A model generated the notes under the pieces. It searched no databases and had not been told where the DNA came from. It saw only the letters and a program-made list of their open reading frames with translations. Position numbers and translations under genes: made by a program. 34,054 nucleotides of DNA from positions 1 through 34,054 of the forward strand of contig ONCI01000034.1 of assembly GCA_900316255.1 (NCBI GenBank), in the 5' to 3' direction. Below, one piece after another: positions 31,810 through 34,054 of the stretch. This stretch comes from an uncultured Eubacteriales bacterium. GTDB lineage: Bacteria > Bacillota > Clostridia > Oscillospirales > Oscillospiraceae. Position 1 is the stretch's first letter. Each line of letters starts with the position of its first letter.

Positions 31810-33324
31810 ATGCCTACCACCTGGAACCGCTCCCCCGAGGAGTTTCACAAGATCTATCTCGCCAATACCGACGCCTTCTACCGCATCGGCAGCAGTCAGC
31901 TTGCCAAGGATCTGGACGATTTCATGACCCGCTGCGCCCTGGGACTCTGGAGCCGGGCCGGCAGCATTTCCGAGCGCCATGTGGAAATGGCAAACCAGAT
32001 CTATTCCAAGGGCCAGCCCCGGCCCTCCTGGCTGCTCTGGAACCTGACCAGCGCCGCCTGCCAGGAGGACGTGTTCATGCCCCCGGTGTTCTTCTGGAAC
32101 CTGGCGGAGAGCGACGCCCGCCGGGGCACCGAGACCTCCCGCACCTTCATCCGGATGCTGACCAATATCCTGCTGTACCTGGCCGCGGTGGACGACGACG
32201 TGAGCTATGCCGAGGCCGCCTACATCACCGACTGCACCGACCGGCTCACCGCCATCTGCGACACCACGGGCGTGCGAAAGAGCAGGGACGGCCTCAATCC
32301 CCTGGACTTTGTCACCAGCGGGGAGCCCAGCTTCCAGGACAAGCACAAGCCCCAGGTCCAGACCACCGGCGGCGAGACCAAGCCGGAGGCCGAGGCCGAG
32401 AAGGAAGCCGAGGCCGAGAAGCCGGACTTTGACACCCTCATGGCCGAGCTGGAGGATCTGGTGGGCCTGGAGGAGGTCAAGAAGGATGTCAAGAACCTGA
32501 TGAACCTGGTGAAGGTCCGCAAGCTGCGGGAGCAGTATGAGCTGCCCGTGCCGCCCATGAGCCTGCACATGGTCTTCGTGGGCAACCCCGGCACCGGCAA
32601 GACCACCGTGGCAAGGCTCGTCAGCGGGCTCTATGCCGCCATCGGCGTGCTCTCCAAGGGCCAGCTGGTGGAGGTAGACCGCTCCGGTCTGGTGGCGGGC
32701 TACGTGGGCCAGACCGCCCTGAAGACCCAGGAGGTCATCAAATCCGCCCTGGGCGGGGTGCTCTTCATCGACGAGGCCTATTCCCTCTCCTCCGGCGGCG
32801 AGAACGACTTTGGCCGGGAGGCCATCGAGACCCTCCTGAAGGCCATGGAGGATCACCGGGACGATCTGATCGTCATCGTGGCGGGCTATACCGGCCCTAT
32901 GGAGAAGTTCATCCACTCCAACCCGGGCCTGGAATCCCGTTTCAACAAGTATTTCTTCTTCCCGGACTACAACGGGGAGCAGCTCATGGAGATGTTCCGC
33001 ATCCGCTGCAAGAAGAACGGCTACACCATGACCGAGGAGACCGAAAAGGCCGCTGTGACCTTCTTCACCCAGCTCTACGAGGAGCGGAACGAGAACTTCG
33101 GCAACGGCCGCGACGTGCGCAACGTCTTTGAAGACATGGTGGTGCGCCAGGCCAACCGGGTGGCCGCCCTGGAGAATCCCTCCAAGGAGGACCTGATGGC
33201 CGTGCTGCCCGCGGACCTGGAGGATCCGGAGGAGGAAGAGGAGGCCGAAGCGGAAGCCCCCGCGGAGGACGCGACGGAAGAATCCCCCGCTGAACCCGAG
33301 ACCCCCGCCGAACCCGAGGTCTGA
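31810..33324 (+). CDS. CbbX/SpoVK-type AAA+ ATPase with TerB-like N-terminal domain
   Basis: A 504-residue protein in three parts. Residues about 10-155 are helical, and LAAVDDDVSYAEAAYITD (125-142) resembles the acidic metal-binding helices of TerB-like domains. Residues about 180-205 are an E/A/K-rich linker. Residues 215-470 are an AAA+ module of the CbbX/SpoVK type: Walker A GNPGTGKTT (258-266), pore-loop segment AGYVGQTALKT (296-306), Walker B VLFIDE (317-322), arginine finger near R377 (NPGLESRFNKYFFFPDY) and sensor 2 GNGRDVRN (431-438). The tail is Glu/Ala/Pro-rich. Such ATPases remodel proteins; the target is unknown. AGGAG precedes the ATG at 31810; an earlier ATG at 31747 lies inside the promoter. 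Confidence 0.85.
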   Translation: MPTTWNRSPEEFHKIYLANTDAFYRIGSSQLAKDLDDFMTRCALGLWSRAGSISERHVEMANQIYSKGQPRPSWLLWNLTSAACQEDVFMPPVFFWNLAESDARRGTETSRTFIRMLTNILLYLAAVDDDVSYAEAAYITDCTDRLTAICDTTGVRKSRDGLNPLDFVTSGEPSFQDKHKPQVQTTGGETKPEAEAEKEAEAEKPDFDTLMAELEDLVGLEEVKKDVKNLMNLVKVRKLREQYELPVPPMSLHMVFVGNPGTGKTTVARLVSGLYAAIGVLSKGQLVEVDRSGLVAGYVGQTALKTQEVIKSALGGVLFIDEAYSLSSGGENDFGREAIETLLKAMEDHRDDLIVIVAGYTGPMEKFIHSNPGLESRFNKYFFFPDYNGEQLMEMFRIRCKKNGYTMTEETEKAAVTFFTQLYEERNENFGNGRDVRNVFEDMVVRQANRVAALENPSKEDLMAVLPADLEDPEEEEEAEAEAPAEDATEESPAEPETPAEPEV

Positions 33325-33339
33325 AACCCATAATGTCAA

Positions 33340-33369
33340 AAAAACCGGAGCCAGATGGCTCCGGTTTTT
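33340..33369. terminator. Bidirectional terminator after the AAA+ gene
   Basis: A perfect 13-bp stem (33340-33352 with 33357-33369), AGAT loop, with an A run on the left and T run on the right. It may also end the convergent FMN-binding gene. Confidence 0.85.
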
Positions 33370-33597
33370 CAGACTGTCGACAAAGCCTAAGGGCTTTGCC
33401 GACAGGAGAGGCTTCAGCCTGCTGCGCGCACTCGCTTGCGGGAGACGCTCGCACACTTGCAGGCCGCTTCGCGAGACGGTAATCCCCCTATCGGCATTCG
33501 GCCACTGCCCCCTCGGGGGAAGCAAGGGCCTCCTGCTTGCCTCCCCCCATGGGGGAGGTGGCCGCGCCGCCTGCGGCGAGGTCGGAAGGGGTTCATT
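33370..33597. repeat. Intergenic palindromic repeat
   Basis: It begins CAGACTGTCGACAAA, nearly the same as the CAGACTGTAGACAAA after the hairpin at 25893, and has a CCTAAGG-centred hairpin (33373-33404). The right part has CCCCCTCGGGGGAAGC and CTCCCCCCATGGGGGAGG hairpins and GGCGAGGTCGGAAGGGG, shared with the repeat at 31559-31704. No supported gene. Confidence 0.6.
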
Positions 33598-33600
33598 CTC

Positions 33601-34054
33601 TTACTTCCTCGTATACACCGTGATCTGCTTTTCCACGCCGTTGCAGCTCACGGTCAGGGTCAGGGGACCGGGCTCGTGCTTCAGGCAGAGTACGGTGCAG
33701 TAGCGGGTGTCCTCGCTCACGGTGATCGTGACGCGCCGGGGATCGCTGATGCTCCACTGGTACACCGCGTCGGCAAAATCCGCCTCCGGATAGGCCCGCG
33801 CCCGCAGCCGCACGGATTCGCCCACCTTCTCGGTGAACTCCTCCAGCTCCGTCTCGTAGTAAAAGACCTTGAGCTCCTCCGGGGTGGGCCCCGGGGTGGG
33901 CGAGGGAGGCGGCATGGGGGTGATGGCCCCGAACTTCCAGGCGTAGATCCCCGCAGCCCAGGCCTTGTCGCTGTTGAGGGCCTGGCTTGCCGCCCGGCAG
34001 ATGGCCTGGGAACTGATGGTGGCCCCGGTCACCGCGTCCACGTCCACCGTCTGG
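33601..34054 (-). CDS. FMN-binding-domain protein with Ig-like tail (5' end cut by window)
   Basis: The minus-strand frame is open from the right edge to the TAA at 33601 (about 151 residues). The first visible residues, VDVDAVTGATISSQAI, contain the [S/T]GAT flavinylation motif of FMN-binding domains, where ApbE-type transferases attach FMN to the Thr. The domain ends soon after (WKFGAITP). A Pro-rich linker (MPPPSPTPGPTPEE) leads to a strand-rich C-terminal segment, VRLRARAYPEADFADAVYQW and onward to CNGVEKQITVYTRK, resembling a bacterial Ig-like domain. Covalently flavinylated exported proteins carry electrons at the cell surface. The N-terminal part lies outside the window. Confidence 0.75.
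   Translation of the reverse strand, partial: QTVDVDAVTGATISSQAICRAASQALNSDKAWAAGIYAWKFGAITPMPPPSPTPGPTPEELKVFYYETELEEFTEKVGESVRLRARAYPEADFADAVYQWSISDPRRVTITVSEDTRYCTVLCLKHEPGPLTLTVSCNGVEKQITVYTRK

Noticed and set aside
31696-33525. A 609-codon minus-strand open frame opposite the AAA+ gene
   Set aside because: The plus frame has Walker motifs, promoter, ribosome site and terminator; the minus frame is a shadow.
1-34054. tRNA genes, rRNA genes and CRISPR arrays
   Set aside because: No tRNA-like cloverleaf with a T-loop motif, no rRNA sequence and no regularly spaced repeats were seen; the repeats present are palindromic elements or short tandem heptamers.

Overview
The window looks like a chromosome segment of a GC-rich, anaerobic, gut-type Clostridia bacterium (Bacillota, probably Oscillospiraceae/Ruminococcaceae-like). 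The evidence is: strong AGGAGG-type ribosome binding sites, many textbook sigma-A promoters, ECF sigma/anti-sigma pairs typical of Clostridia, a YkvI-type transporter, a phosphate butyryltransferase-like enzyme, and a large secreted protein ending in a type I dockerin. Most coding DNA is very GC-rich with G/C third positions, so long antisense reading frames are common and misleading. The taxonomic call is an inference; no rRNA or tRNA gene was seen.

Layout. 1-6597 (minus, cut by the left edge) is a secreted protein of at least 2199 residues: signal peptide, Gly-rich repeats, a Cys/His-rich spacer, InlB-type repeats, three beta-helix blocks and a C-terminal dockerin. 7147-8588 (minus) is a Dabb-YkvI operon. 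8775-8978 (minus) is a small unknown protein. 9281-10105 is a CPBP protease. 10190-11289 (minus) is a GNAT-HAD pair joined by an ATGA overlap. 11414-12052 is a DUF4867 protein. 12256-13236 is a GMP synthetase lacking its glutaminase domain. Just downstream lies a lower-GC patch with a frameshifted YhcG-type PD-(D/E)XK nuclease (13449-14478), followed by an ECF sigma/anti-sigma pair (14616-16216). 16640-18586 is a compact esterase/ATP-grasp cassette. 18739-20699 is a second ECF system (lipoprotein, sigma, membrane anti-sigma candidate). It is followed by a convincingly folded, unassigned RNA with its own terminator (about 20716-20894).

21541-28205 carries plus-strand single genes, most with their own promoter: MFS transporter, CobT/NorD-like VWA protein, cation diffusion facilitator with a manganese-type site, O6-alkylguanine methyltransferase, glycerophosphodiester phosphodiesterase and an HD-domain protein. 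28486-31258 (minus) is an rsmE / M42 aminopeptidase / phosphate acyltransferase operon. 31810-33324 is a TerB-like plus CbbX/SpoVK-type AAA+ ATPase. 33601-34054 (minus, cut by the right edge) is an FMN-binding-domain protein with an Ig-like tail.

Nearly every longer intergenic gap holds palindromic, MITE-like repeats. Several share a hairpin followed by a conserved tail ending GACGGATGAGGTG. The best candidates for something undescribed are the structured RNA at 20716-20894, the esterase/ATP-grasp cassette, and the dockerin-bearing repeat protein with its recently duplicated modules.
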